A DNA stretch of 64,000 nucleotides from Symbiodinium natans (Eukaryota > Sar > Dinophyceae > Suessiales > Symbiodiniaceae). Positions 10,470 to 21,123 of the stretch are shown piece after piece; position 1 is the first letter of the stretch; each line of letters begins with the position of its first letter. The notes beneath the pieces are model-generated. The model searched no databases. It saw nothing but the letters and a program-made list of their open reading frames with translations, and was not told the origin of the DNA. The translations under genes and the position numbers were made by a program. The DNA lies in assembly GCA_905221605.1 (NCBI GenBank), contig CAJNDS010002457.1:186001-250000 (forward strand), given 5' to 3'.

Positions 10470-11033
10470 TTGGGCATTGCAGACACCCTCCTCCATCTGC
10501 CTGAGACCTTTCCGGCAGCCTACCTGAAAATCTATGACCCCATCATCACGCAGTGCTTGCGACTCTCAGGGGCGCTACAGCACATTGATCTGGCGGACAT
10601 ATTATCATGCCAAATACCACAGCTGGATAAAACCAGGCTGTCGGATTCTTTGGTCGGGTACGGGTTTCTGACTACTGCCCAGTACATCGCTGATCTCTTC
10701 TTTGCTGTCGCAGATGTGCCAGGGGTCAGCAATGCCAGTTTTCCGGCCATGTTGTGTTACTCCGACCCAGACTACTGGTGGGGAGCGCTTTTGCTAGCCT
10801 TTGAGTCTCACCAGAAGGGTCCCTTGGGACGAGCAGCCGGGCTGCCTGTAGTCTTGGGCTTCCCTGAGACGGACAATCGCATTACAGACCTACAGGTCAA
10901 TGTGCCTCCTGCAGCCATGGTGGCCTTTCTCGCTGGTCGCGCGTATCAGCTGCCACTTGCCCTGCAACCAAATATGCGGTGGACCCCCAAGGACTCCCCC
11001 AAGTCCACGGACAGGTATCGCAGGAGGCCTTGA
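10470..11033 (+). CDS. Unknown gene, first coding segment
   Basis: Coding-like frame of 187 codons (for example ETFPAAYLKIYDPIITQCLR, DILSCQIPQLDKTRL, FPAMLCYSDPDYWWGALL). It runs out of frame at about 10975-11030, where the overlapping segment 10979-12124 takes over one frame away. The two are best read as one gene broken by a frameshift or a very short intron. No domain is recognised. It sits 5' of a gag-protease-like relic on the same strand and could be part of the same retroelement, but this is only a guess. Confidence 0.45.
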   Translation: MGIADTLLHLPETFPAAYLKIYDPIITQCLRLSGALQHIDLADILSCQIPQLDKTRLSDSLVGYGFLTTAQYIADLFFAVADVPGVSNASFPAMLCYSDPDYWWGALLLAFESHQKGPLGRAAGLPVVLGFPETDNRITDLQVNVPPAAMVAFLAGRAYQLPLALQPNMRWTPKDSPKSTDRYRRRP

Positions 11034-12124
11034 AGGCCTGGGCGGAGGCTGCCAAGCGCACGAATCTGGAAACCGCCAGGTTGGCACAGCAACCTCACTT
11101 CAATGCATTTGTTGTCCGGATTTCGCTTCAAGGCTCGCAAACACTGGGGCACCGCCAGTATCAAGAATTTAGGCCAAGTATACCACCAGTTCACTTCCTT
11201 GATGCCATTCGGCAGGCCCTCGCTGCCTCTGTTGCAAACCAGGACATTGAACACTTCTGGTCCGTCTACAATTTGGAGTGGCCTGACACAACCGCAAGGG
11301 TTGCGGTTTTCCTCCGGCGCGTGCTGCCTTTGGAGAGCCTCCTTGCGCCGCCTACAATCTTGGAGCCCTCTGCGGCTACGACACAGGCCCCCTCGGAGGT
11401 GTGTTGCATCTCTTCTGACACTGAGGAGGCTTCGCCTGCACCTATTGCAGAGACACCTGAGGCGGCAGACGAGTTCGAAGCTCAGGTGCATGATTGGCGT
11501 TTTTCGGAGCTGCGTACCACTGACCTTGCGGCCTTGCGAGAAGTGGATGTTTCTACCCCTTTTCGATTACCAGCCCTCGAGGATGAGCATTGGCAAGGAC
11601 TTAGAACAACGCCGAACAGACATTGGGCCCAACGCGCCCGGCCTGCTTGGTATGATGCTGCCACCGCCCATTGGGCAGCCCTTAAGGGGCTTACACGATC
11701 CAAACACCCAACCAAGCAACGCCTCAACAGCTTCTGGTATAAAATGTACTGCCACGGCAACGCCAAGGAGCCTGAGCCCTCGGCCCTTGCAACTGCCCTC
11801 TCCACCTTTCCCTTCCAGTCCCGGGAAGAAGGTGCTGTGCAGTATTGGCAAGTTCAGGAGGCCGTTCGGACGATGTGGCAGTCAGCCAAAGCCACCATGG
11901 CACGGCATGTAGGAGTTCCCATCCCGATTGGCATCCCAGCGTGGGGGGTCGATGAAGAGGAGTTGCCGCAAGCCTGTCTGTTGCCCCGCAATACCGCAGC
12001 CGCTGACCCGCCAACTGCTGTTGAGGGAGTCAGCATGAAGGCCAAAAAATCAGGTAAGCGTGCTGAAACGCCCTCTACACGGTATCGTCCGCGACACACT
12101 GATTGGGAGGGTCAATGGCAATGA
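10979..12124 (+). CDS. Unknown gene, second coding segment
   Basis: Open frame of 381 codons. Coding character is clear from about SQEALKAWAEAAKRTNLE onward. An acidic Ser/Thr/Glu/Ala/Pro-rich linker lies in the middle (ISSDTEEASPAPIAETPEAA), followed by a Trp-rich part (WYDAATAHWAALKG, LNSFWYKMYCHGNA) and a basic tail ending at 12124. It overlaps the end of the preceding segment in another frame. No family is recognised. The position upstream of CCHC and protease-like sequences allows a gag-like role, unproven. Confidence 0.45.
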   Translation: MDPQGLPQVHGQVSQEALKAWAEAAKRTNLETARLAQQPHFNAFVVRISLQGSQTLGHRQYQEFRPSIPPVHFLDAIRQALAASVANQDIEHFWSVYNLEWPDTTARVAVFLRRVLPLESLLAPPTILEPSAATTQAPSEVCCISSDTEEASPAPIAETPEAADEFEAQVHDWRFSELRTTDLAALREVDVSTPFRLPALEDEHWQGLRTTPNRHWAQRARPAWYDAATAHWAALKGLTRSKHPTKQRLNSFWYKMYCHGNAKEPEPSALATALSTFPFQSREEGAVQYWQVQEAVRTMWQSAKATMARHVGVPIPIGIPAWGVDEEELPQACLLPRNTAAADPPTAVEGVSMKAKKSGKRAETPSTRYRPRHTDWEGQWQ

Positions 12125-12142
12125 AGTGCTGCGGGCCGGCGT

Positions 12143-12815
12143 AAGGGTTTGACTGCTGCCTGGTATGAATCGGTAGCTGTTGCTACTCGCAGGTTTCCTC
12201 CCTGGGAAACTAGGAGGACTCTGCTGACTGCGGCCCCAGGTTCTATTTGGATATGTGGCCGGGCTGAACACAGTTGTGCGCCTGGATGTTGGGAACCCTG
12301 AGTTCAGCCTCTAATTAGCGAATCGCACTTTGTGCTGGCTGTTGCTCGGGGTTGCTCCACTGGCTGACCACCATGGGTGCCCTGGGCTGGTCTTGCATCC
12401 GCTGTTCTTACTGTCAAGTCCCCACTGGCTGACCGCCATGGGGCGCGCGCTGGCCTTTCCTTGCTGAAGGCTAGAGTGAGGGTTTGACTGCTGTCTGGTA
12501 GTCTTTCCCCTCGGAATCGGTAGCTGCTGCTGCTCGCAGGCTTCCTCCCTGGGAAGTTTGGAGGGCCCTGCTGACTGCGACCCCAGTTTCTACTTGGGAC
12601 TGTGGTCAGACTGGGCACAGTTGTGCGCCTGGCTGTTGGGAACTTTTGCCGGGCTTCAATAATAGAACCGCAAGTTGTGTCGGCTGTTGCTCGGGGCTGC
12701 TCCACTGGCTGACCACCATGGGGTGCCCTGGGCTGGTCTTGCATCCGTTGTTCTTGCTAACAAGTCCCCATTGGCTGACCACCATGGGGCGCGTGCTGGC
12801 CTTGTCTTTCCTCTG
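12143..12815 (+). repeat. Tandem duplication of about 337 bp (two units)
   Basis: Unit 1 (about 12143-12479) and unit 2 (about 12480-12815) share the same order of blocks: GGTTTGACTGCTG, TTCCTCCCTGGGAA, CAGTTGTGCGCCTGG, TTGCTCGGGG, and two copies of GGCTGACC(A/G)CCATGGG. Each unit also has an internal repeat (TGGCTGACCACCATGGG twice, about 65 bp apart). No convincing coding frame is present. Confidence 0.8.
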
Positions 12816-13043
12816 GGGAAGTTGGCCAATTTGTACCTTCCCTTTTCGCTACTGTGTGCCTGGTACCTGACCGTGTCGGCCGGTAACTCTGCTGTCCTTC
12901 TTCGATTTACAGCTTTCCGTGCTGACCTTCGTTGCACCAGTGGCTTCATGATGGTGATTTTGTTGATCTGGCAAACCGTCGCATTTTGCGACCCTCCCGC
13001 ATGCTCTGCGCTGCTCGATTACACCTGGATTTCTGCGACGACT

Positions 13044-13233
13044 TCGAGTACTGAGCGCGGGGGACACATAAATGTTTGGCGCTTTGGTTTTGGTGGTTGT
13101 GGTTTGTTGTGGTTTTGGTGTGTGTTTGCTTTAGTTCTCGCACCTGCTCTGTTTCACCTCTAGTGTTGAGACCCACAAGAACGGCCTACTGCGCTGCTGA
13201 TGTAGTAAAGAGGCGTCGGTTCAAAAACAAAAA
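13044..13233 (+). mobile_element. SINE-like element, copy 1
   Basis: About 190 bp that match copy 2 at 14164-14333 almost base for base, apart from a 14-16-bp insertion after the shared start TCGAGTACTGAGCG. It ends with GGTTCAAAAACAAAAAG, an A-rich tail. A target duplication is not obvious here. Confidence 0.6.
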
Positions 13234-13554
13234 GCTCTCTTGCAGGAGTTTGATTTTTGGTGCTTGTAGGCAGTTGTAAAAGCCCTAAACTTCGTCGGAA
13301 ATGACGTGCTGGATTAGAAGTCCACTGCCTTCCAGGAGTTCCAGGTTTCCTGGGCTCTGACCAAGCTCAATGCTGCTGGGGTCTATGGACCTGCTCTACT
13401 ACCTGCGCAAGATTGGGTCGTACCTCCGTGACGAGGTTTCGCGATCGGCGATTTTGGTCGTAGAAGCCAGCTCCTGGGATCCAACAAGAGGTTCGAGGGG
13501 TGGAAAGCTGGTCTGAGCCGCGCTCGTGGCGCGTGAAATCATTTTTGCGAAAGG

Positions 13555-14659
13555 ATGCGAATAAGGTCTGGCGAGCCAGAACACTACCGAGGCGCGGGAC
13601 TCGAGCTTGCCGAGTGGGATGCCAAATGCAAGCATTGTGGTCACTCTGGCCACATGGTATCCTTGTGCTTTCGCAAGGCTGCAGAGAAGCGGGGCGAGAG
13701 CGAGCAACTTCTTGCTCGAGACAGAGAAACGTTTGCCTTTGTGCCGCGGTGGGGGATCAAGGACGGCATTCACCGAGCCCGACACCATGGTTTCGCAGCT
13801 GCAGACCAGTATGCCTCTGGAGGTGATGGCGGTGACAAGAATTAAGGGCAAGGGAAAGGGCAAAGGCTCGGGCGGCAAAAGGACAAGGACCAGGACAAGG
13901 CCAAGCAGCCTTGCCGCTTGTTCGCCAGCGGGCACTGCGCTTACGGAGACAAGTGTAAGTTCTCTCACGTCAAGGGAGATGCTGCGCATCAGCAACAGCA
14001 GCAGGAGCCACCCGGGGAGAGGAGCAAGAAAGCCAAAACGAAAGCTGCAATGGCCAAAGCAGTTGCCGCTTCCGAAGAGCGAGTTTACCCCTGTTTGAGG
14101 TGCCAGTGGGATCAGCGGGAGACCCTGTGCCTCTTTACGATACCTCGCACCAGACTGTGGAGGTCGAGTACTGAGCGATGTTTGGCGCTTTGGTTTTGGT
14201 GGTTGTGGTTTGTTGTGGTTTTGGTGTGTGTTTGCTTTGGTTCTCGCACCTGCTCTGTTTCACCTCTAGTGTTGAGACCCACAAGAACGGCCTACTGCGC
14301 TGCTGATGTAGTAAAGAGGCGTCGGTTCAAAAAACCAGACTGTGGAGCCCGGTGCCAAAGGCTGGCGCCATTGGCCGGGAAACATGAGTAAGCTCCCTGC
14401 AGACCGGTAGACCGTGGCTTCCGCGCCCACGCCGGGGTTCAATGCGCAGACTAAGGTTTCGTGCGGAGGCGTTGATCTTGTTGCGCTGTTGGAGACCGGA
14501 GCCACGTGTGGGTCGATAGCCGAGTGGTTGTTTGCGGAGGTTTACGAACGTGTGAGCATCGACGTTGCCTCAGGCAAGTACAAGTACAAGTGGGGAGACC
14601 GCGATTGCCCGATTCGCGAGAGCGGTAATAATGTAATCATAAACTCTCTGGTGAATTGA
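13555..14659 (+). pseudogene. Retrotransposon gag-protease-like relic (CCHC, CCCH, retropepsin)
   Basis: From 13555 the frame contains a canonical zinc knuckle CX2CX4HX4C (CKHCGHSGHMVSLC, starting at 13627). An in-frame TAA at 13843-13845 follows. The same frame then continues into a CCCH finger (CRLFASGHCAYGDKCKFSH, near 13914). A one-frame change leads to VGSAGDPVPLYDTSHQ near 14106. This last frame is cut by a 185-bp SINE-like insertion with its target duplication. Removing that insertion restores the frame to EPGAKGWRHWPGN and to VDLVALLETGATCGSI (about 14480), which matches the retropepsin active-site motif LLDTGA with Asp replaced by Glu. A TAG near 14410 also interrupts. The stops, frame change, insertion and active-site change say this copy is dead. 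Confidence 0.65.
14149..14347 (+). mobile_element. SINE-like element, copy 2, with 14-bp target duplication
   Basis: The element body (14163-14333) is flanked by perfect 14-bp direct repeats ACCAGACTGTGGAG at 14149-14162 and 14334-14347. Its 3' end is GGTTCAAAAAA, so insertion by reverse transcription at an A-tail is likely. The body matches copy 1 at 13044-13233. I see no convincing Pol III A and B boxes, so the parent RNA is unknown. Confidence 0.75.
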
Positions 14660-14935
14660 CCACATGTCGTGTTACGTTCACACAATTACAATATTATTAC
14701 AGGCACGAGCTTCCCATAATATTAAATTGTGTTCTCTTCACTCACTGTATTATTATTAAGAGGAGAGAGTGAGTGAATACATACGAATGAATGCACGGGC
14801 CGTACAAATATTATATTGGCCCGTAAGAATATTATTACTGCGTCCTTATAATGTAGTAAATGAAATGGAACAGTTGCGAAAAGAATACTCTGTGCGACGC
14901 TGATCATGTCGTGACCGACATGAGGAGTGCAACCT
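14660..14935. other. AT-rich block with small hairpins
   Basis: Strongly AT-rich compared with its surroundings, with repeated AATATTATTA. Two small inverted repeats are visible: CACTCACT / AGTGAGTG near 14738-14774, and GGGCC...GGCCC near 14798-14822. No gene is seen. It resembles parts of the AT-rich block at 61.2-61.5 kb. Confidence 0.5.
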
Positions 14936-15010
14936 TCCGAAATATGTGGGCGCATCGCATCACTTACGTCACGGACGGCACGGAGTAATCAGTGTGCGTT
15001 TGTCACCTCC

Positions 15011-16678
15011 TCAGTCATTGGTGGCGGGAGCAGCCTGCACGACACGAATTCCCTGCCCTTCCTCTTCCAGCCATGATGCCCATGACCACGGACTAGGGCA
15101 ATATGTCATCCAGGATCGCATTTCGCGAGCGAGGTGCTTCGCCCAAACGCGCCGCAGCAGTGCAGCAAAAGCAAGGACAAGATCTTCAATGGCCGCCATG
15201 TTATCCAACGTGGCACCACCCATGGACGTCGGTTCCAAGCGGCATGAGTGGTCCGTTGGCATGTGTCAGACCTTGACAAGCACGGATTCGCACGGGCGCT
15301 CGGTCAGGCATGAACATGGCGTCCCTGGGAAGTTCCGTGGCGTGGTCGCGTTATGTCGTCGGAGCTGCAGGTGTCTGGCCGGCCAAATTCAATGTCAGTG
15401 AACATCTGCATCCGGACGGTGGCTGCGTTTTCCTCGGCGTAGCCGCGTAGCAGACAGGTGGTTTCTAGTCACGTCTTCCGCACGAGTCGGTTGGCGTGCC
15501 TTCTTGAGTGTGTGTGCCCTTCTACAGCATTGAGTGGGATGTCCAGGACGTTCCCATTTCGGGTGCTGAACTTGGCTTGAAAAAATGTGAAATTGCAAGC
15601 GCGTGCCAACACGTTGCATGAAAAGGTCCCGGTTTGACTAGCAGCCACACCAACCAGATCGTCGTGAGACAACCTCAGTCTTTCAGACTTGCAATGCCCG
15701 TAAGGGCAACAAGTGCAAACACGTACGTTTCAAGTGCAATGTTCTGATAACGTTAACAAAAATTGTGAATGCCCGTCGAGGCCCAAGCCAACAAGTGCAA
15801 CACGTATGTTCCAAGTGCAATATTGTTGCGAAGTTGGCACAAGCAACACGCGACACCCTTGCCAGACCATCCAATCAATTGCTGCAAAATGTGAGCAGCG
15901 GCCTCCAACTGCGAGTTCCAGTTGTGAGATGTTGTGACGAAGTCTGCCGCGAATGGGTGCGTTGGGAATGGCAAAACAGATTTGGCATTTAACAAATCCT
16001 TCAGGCAGGTCTCCAACATAGCGCGTGTACTTCCAGTAGTGCCGGAGACATGTTCGCGACCAACTTGCGCATATGCGGCGCGTGCAGTCGTGGAGTCAAA
16101 AGGTGTAGAATCTTAGGCCCGAAGCGATGCCAATCAAACCCAGCAGGCAGGCCAAACATGGCATTCAGAGTCATGGCCAGGGGCGTGCCGAACAACACGC
16201 TGCGCTCGTCGGCCCAAGGTGAGGCTCATAGCACTTATGGGAGTCGGCTGGCAGTAGCGACAACGAGGTCAGTACATAAATGCACAGACCACAACAAACG
16301 GCCAGGCACGTTGGCCTCCGAGCTGCGACAACCCAGCACTACGGTCGTGGATGCAAGCTTGTCAACATGGCGCAAGCAATCTGCCAAACAGCTGCCCGTA
16401 GTGAACATGAGCATTCGCAGACGAACGACTTTGGGCAACGCAGCGCAACGTAGCAAATCGTCGTCTCCAAACTGGGGAACGCGCTCCAACAACCAGTTGT
16501 GCTGCGAGGCCAACAATGGACAAGCACGAATGGCATGAAACAAGTTGCACTGACTGTCCCGAGAAAGGCGCGAGTCCGTCGTGTGCGAATGACGGGCGGA
16601 ACAGGAAGGGCAAAGGGCCGACGCCATACTGGCCCGTTGCCCGTCTGTGGTACGCGCTGCCGCCACATTTGTCATCAT
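15011..16678 (-). pseudogene. Decayed or spliced minus-strand coding sequence, unknown
   Basis: Several minus-strand segments look coding but lie in different frames: 16678-16235 (for example QHNWLLERVPQFGDDDLLRC), 16198-16001 (FGLPAGFDWHRFGPKILHLL), 15672-15469 (CNFTFFQAKFSTRNGNVLDI) and 15262-15011 (LDNMAAIEDLVLAFAALLRR). No splice sites join them cleanly. No domain is recognised. The block ends next to the LINE fragment on the other strand and is probably a decaying gene or element. Confidence 0.35.
15690..15830 (+). repeat. Imperfect 77-bp tandem repeat, two units
   Basis: AATGCCCGT...ACAAGTGCAA...CACGTA.GTT.CAAGTGCAAT occurs at about 15692-15748 and again at about 15769-15826. Confidence 0.6.
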
Positions 16679-16716
16679 TCAGGCTGAGGGTGGCAAGCAA
16701 GTCGACCCGCTGATTC

Positions 16717-17810
16717 TTGATGCCGGATGATGCCGGCTCTGTTTCCCCTCGCAGTTGTCCCAGCCTTGCGCTCCCTCCAGTCCGAGTGTATGCGTTCTTG
16801 GATGACATCTGCTTGGTCGCGTACCCTGCCCGCGTCGTCCATCTCAGCAAGCGCCTGCGACAACACTTGCACGTGCATAGTACGTGCGTGCTGAAAGAGG
16901 TTGGCATCCCCCCTGATGGGCATGATGGGAGTGCCCCAAACGCTGCTGCTTGGGTCGGCGACCTCTCGCCTTGGGCGTCCCGATCGACTGCCCGGAGAGT
17001 GCCCCGAGTTTGTTGAGGCGCACTTGCGTGGAGTCTTGGACCGCAACTTGCCCTCCTACAGCAACTCCACTCCCTAAAGCTTCTTGCAGCTTTGTTGTTC
17101 CCGCCGTTTGTGCCCCACTGCCAGCGCATGCCAGCGCATGTCGTCGTCCCAGCCCAGTTCGCCCTCCGTCATGGCGGCTTCGGGCTGCGAAGCGCAAAGA
17201 GGCATGCGCGAACAGCATACTGGGCTGACTCTTTCTGGGCTGACTCTTTCTGGGCTTTCCACGAGCGTGAAGCAGCGTTTCCCGATGCTTTTGTCGCATC
17301 CCTCACGTCACCTGCATGCTGCCTTTGACGCACTAAAAGTCGCTCGAGAATCTCTTTCCGATGTTGGGTTCGATAAATTCTGCCCTGGCCATGCCAATCC
17401 CTCACTTGAGAAGATTCCGGAGGACATTGCACTCGACAAGGCTCGTGGGTGGCAGCGAGTCGCGTCCGACGTCATTTTGACTCCGCTTGGGCTGCCATGC
17501 GGGATTCGCAGGCTGGCCCGTATGCGGCGCGCATCTGCACCCCACCCCCCGAGCTCTCCCTGGACTCGTCACTGCTGGGAGTCCTCATCTTCGATTGCCC
17601 ATGCCGCTCACAGCCGCGACATGCCGCTGCCGCCGTGCCCACGACCCTCTTGCAGACCACCTCACTGCGTGCCCTCGGTCCGGTGTTCTGCGTGCTTGTG
17701 GTGGGCCCCTGCGAGCACCTGCGCAGGTCTGCCGTGAGGTTGGGGCGACAATCATGCAGCATGTCCTCCGGGTTAAATGTTGAGGTGAAAGCCGCCTATT
17801 TGCATGTGGC
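16717..17810 (+). mobile_element. LINE retrotransposon fragment (RT motif to C-terminal zinc-binding part), decayed
   Basis: VYAFLDDICLVAYPARVV (about 16779-16833) is the reverse-transcriptase catalytic block with the DD pair. It is followed in shifting frames by PEFVEAHLRGVLDRNL, FALRHGGFGLRSAKRHARTA and AYWADSFW. Near 17500-17760 the sequence reads AARICTPPPEL, then CRCRRAHDPLADHLTACPRS and VCREVGATI. This order (RT, GGxGL segment, CRC...D.L.DHL..CPRSG, CREAGA) is what I recall from the abundant LINE family of Symbiodinium genomes. At least three frame changes show it is inactive. The 5' part of the RT and any 5' nuclease are absent. Confidence 0.75.
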
Positions 17811-17894
17811 AGAATAATTTGCACCTTTTCTCGCCGCCGTCCCACCGGCCATTTTTGCCAGCCTGCGTGTCGGCCGCGTCGTCGCCATGCGCGA

Positions 17895-18410
17895 GCGCCG
17901 TCATTCGCCTGCTGCGCGCAACAACCCGCTCTTCAGGATGCGTGCCTGCCACAACAGTTTAGCCTCAGCACGTGCGCCGGTGCTGAGGCCGTCATTCGTC
18001 TGCTGCGCGCCACAACCCGCTCTTGAGGATTCTTGAGGCGGCGTGCCTGCCACAACAGTTTAGCCTCAGCACGTGCGCCGGTGCTGAGGCCGTCAGTCGC
18101 CTGCTGCGCGCAACAACCCGCTCTTGAGGATTCTTGAGGCGGCGTGCCTGCCACAACAGTTTAGCCTCAGCACGTGCGCCGGTGCTGGGGCCGTCATGCG
18201 CCTGCTGCGCGCCACAACCCGCTCTTGGGATTCTTGAGGCGGCGTGCCTGCCACAACAGTTTAGCCTCAGCACGTGCGCCGGTGCTGAGGCCGTCATTCG
18301 CCTGCTGCGCGCAACAACCCGCTCTTGAGGATTCTTGAGGCGGCGTGCCTGCCACAACAGTTTAGTCTCAGCACGTGCGCCGGTGCTGAGGCCGTCATTC
18401 GACTGCCCGT
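17895..18410 (+). repeat. 101-bp satellite, about 5 units
   Basis: CGTGCCTGCCACAACAG recurs at 17941, 18042, 18143, 18243 and 18344, a period of 100-101 bp. Units are about 95 percent alike. The array begins about 80 bp after the end of the LINE fragment. Confidence 0.9.
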
Positions 18411-19039
18411 TGGCGCCTTCGACATGTGGCGCGCCAGCCGATGTTGACGGCGCTGTTGGGAATGCCGGAGCTGTGGCCACTGTTGCCTTACGCCTGTACG
18501 TGATATGATGGCTCAGGCACTACCCACGAGGTGAGGCATGCGAAAGGCTAGGAACGGAGAGGCTGTTTTCGCATTCCTTATAGCGATGTTTGTGCCATCG
18601 CGGTGCCAGAGCGCGTGCAGCCCTTGCATGACGCGCTCGCTGAAGCTCTGTAGGCTCATGCGCGAGTGCAGCTCAACGTGGGTAAAAAACGCTAATGGAG
18701 GCTGACAACCGGACGCCTATACTGCCAGACATGTCGTAGGCCCTGCCCTGGGCCACCCGCAGACATATGGTTTCAGAGGCCCAAGAGCCTCACAGACTCA
18801 GGGTGAGATTGAAGACGCACGTGGCCAAACTTCTGTGGAACCCGGACGCCAAGCCAAGCTCACGAAGAACTGCAGCCCCCGATGCACCACTGGCCCACTG
18901 TAGCAAACGCCGCCAGTGGTGCGTGACCTTATCTAAGCGAGCAATTGTCGCTGAATCATCTGAATCACGGTACTGGGCTTCATACAGCACGTAGGTTTTG
19001 GTTTTTTCGCGTATCTTTCTACGACTGGCTGTCAGCGGA
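18411..19039. other. No gene seen
   Basis: No supported coding frame or repeat in this stretch. It separates the satellite from the inverted LINE fragment. Confidence 0.4.
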
Positions 19040-19735
19040 CTAGCGTTGTTTTAACGAGGTCAGCGTCCTCCACGCCCAGGTTCGGGGCTGCTGCTCGAGT
19101 GGCGGGGCTTCCTCAAAGCGAGTGGAGGACAGGACGTCACTGAGGGCAGGCTGGTCGCCATCGACTTGGCAGTGCCGGCGAGGGGGAGGCCATGCAGGCT
19201 CGTGCCCTGGCGGCGGCGAAGGCAAGGAAGGCGGAACGGTGGCCGGCCTCAATGGCCGCGGCAAAGCTCGGGCTCGGCAGTGGACTAAATGCTCAGCTTC
19301 GGGACTCCACCGTCCTCCGGCTTCCATGGTGAGAACAACAAGCCAGCACCGGTAAGAGCGCAACAGCTCAGGGTAGGTGTGTTCCCTCGCCCTCCATGCG
19401 ATGCGGAGCGCAGCCCCGCGGCACTGCCACTTGTGTCGGCGTGCAGCACCGCTAAGGGTGGTATCGACGGCCAGTTGCGCTCCGCCCCAGAGTGGGAGCC
19501 CATTAGCGATGACCTCTATGCGTCGACGCGTGCAGGTTGGATGTTGGGGTCTCGCACCAACACGTTGCGTGCAACAGTGTTGCTCCGGCTTCACGGCAGA
19601 CCCGGGCAGCGGCCCGTTCCGCGAGAGCGCAGCAAGCCAGAGCGAGGTTCGGAACAGGGCATTGCGGAATGGCGTGTGCAGCAGACGACCCTCGGCCCAA
19701 CCCAAGAGCTGAGCCATGCCCCACAATCATGCTAA
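19040..19735 (-). mobile_element. LINE retrotransposon 3' part (C-terminal nuclease-like domain), minus strand
   Basis: Reading the minus strand from 19735, one frame carries AAARVCREAGATLLHAT. Another carries IEVIANGLPLWGGAQLAVDT, then EHTYPELLRSYRCWLVVL and EAGGRWSPEAEHLV. These are the conserved blocks after the CPRSG segment in the same LINE family as the + strand fragment at 16717-17810. The D...YPEL...VVL.xEVGGRW order looks like a restriction-type nuclease fold, by inference. A frame shift lies between the two parts. The frame ends at 19040. Confidence 0.7.
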
Positions 19736-20137
19736 TTCCGGGAAGCTTTGAGAGTTACACCCAAATAGGGGTAGTGCGGGGCACACCGGCTACAGCCAAG
19801 TACAGCTGGCTTTTGGGGACCAGTCCTAGCGGAGAAACGCCATGGTGCCTCAAGAACGGCCCCCCAGAGCCCGGCCTCAGGCCTTAGGCCCCCGACCCGG
19901 TACAAAGAAAAACAAAGCAAGACAAAAAATTGCGCCGTCCGCCTCATCTTCGTCTTCATCGGCCCAAGGAACGTGTGGTTGAGGACAGTCGAGGATGCCG
20001 CGGGTTAGATGCTCATGGGTGGATATAGCTGGGCTTTAAGCAAGGGGGTTGGTTGTGCGCTTATGTGTGGTCTGCTTATGTGTGGTCTGAAGATCCCACA
20101 TCATAACTATAACTACACATGAACGTCCGCGTATGGG

Positions 20138-21123
20138 TTGCTAGGTGCCGGAGTTATGACACAGGCATCGGCTGCAGAGATGGACGATCAACTGTCCCGA
20201 CGCACGGCACAGGAGACCCTCTTGAAGGAGACGCGCAGCTGCCATAGGATCATCCCTGGGCTCTGGCTCGGCTCCAACGACGCGTTTCTTGTGGACGACA
20301 TGAGCCTTCACAACTTTACATAAGAATATGGTTCCGGGAGAAGGATATACAGTAGGGTAGACGACGCATATATACGCATATTTCAGAGTGCGTGTGGTCC
20401 CTGAGGTTCATGGACAGCGCGATGCGCCGGGCCTTGGCAGAGGCGCGTGGCCTCCAGCGAGTGATCCGCGTAATTCCTCCGGGCTTCAAGATGGGTCGCC
20501 ATGAGGAGGCAATCGCCATCAGCCAGGACGAGAAGATTCCCCTGACTGTCCTAGATGTGGAGGACGATGAGCACAGCAACATCGACACAATCTTCCCAAC
20601 AGCGCTGTCGCTGATTCAGGATGTTCTTGGCACACATCCAGAGACTGAGCTGACCGATGGTGAAGAGGAGCCACCTTCTTGCGTCCTGGTTCACTGTATG
20701 GCTGGAGTGTCACGATCCGCCTCCGTGGTGATTGCATTTCTCATTGCTTCCCAGCGGTGGTGCTTGGATGAAGCGATGGCTTTTGTCAAAGCGAAGCGTA
20801 AGTGTATCAGCCCGAACGCAGCTTTCGTGGCCCAGCTCGCCAACTTCGAATCGGAGACGTGGCACACTACGTCTGAGTTCAACGTGCAGCTGTATGATCG
20901 GATGCAGATGCGTTTCCCACATTTTACCAACAAACAGATGCGAGAATTCCTGGCGCTACCGGAATGCGACGGTGACGAGCAGAAACTCTTCGACTACATG
21001 CAGCGTGAGTCGGTGAGACTTCAAAAGGAGAAAATCATCCCGGTGAAGAAACCCTTTCTGAGGCGTGGAGGCGGCAAGCAAGCCGTGAGCGTGCCCGCTC
21101 CCACCAAGACACCAGGAGAATGA
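20138..21123 (+). CDS. Dual-specificity protein phosphatase (HCx5R)
   Basis: Exon 1 (20138 to about 20301) ends in HRIIPGLWLGSNDAFLVDDM, the usual N-terminal strand of DUSP domains. Exon 2 runs to the stop at 21121-21123. It contains FPTALSLIQDVLG and the catalytic P-loop VHCMAGVSRSASVV (near 20689-20730), with Cys and Arg of HCx5R present, then IASQRWCLDEAMAFVKAKRK. A C-terminal Lys/Arg-rich tail follows. The frames can be joined by a 104-nt GA-AG intron (20302-20405) flanked by TGAG on both sides; a GT-AG alternative (20291-20388) also keeps the frame. The general DUSP acid Asp is probably in TVLDVEDDEHSNI. The enzyme should remove phosphate from Tyr or Ser/Thr of a protein substrate that cannot be named. 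The N-terminal start is a guess; ATG codons at 20156 and 20180 are alternatives. Confidence 0.8.
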
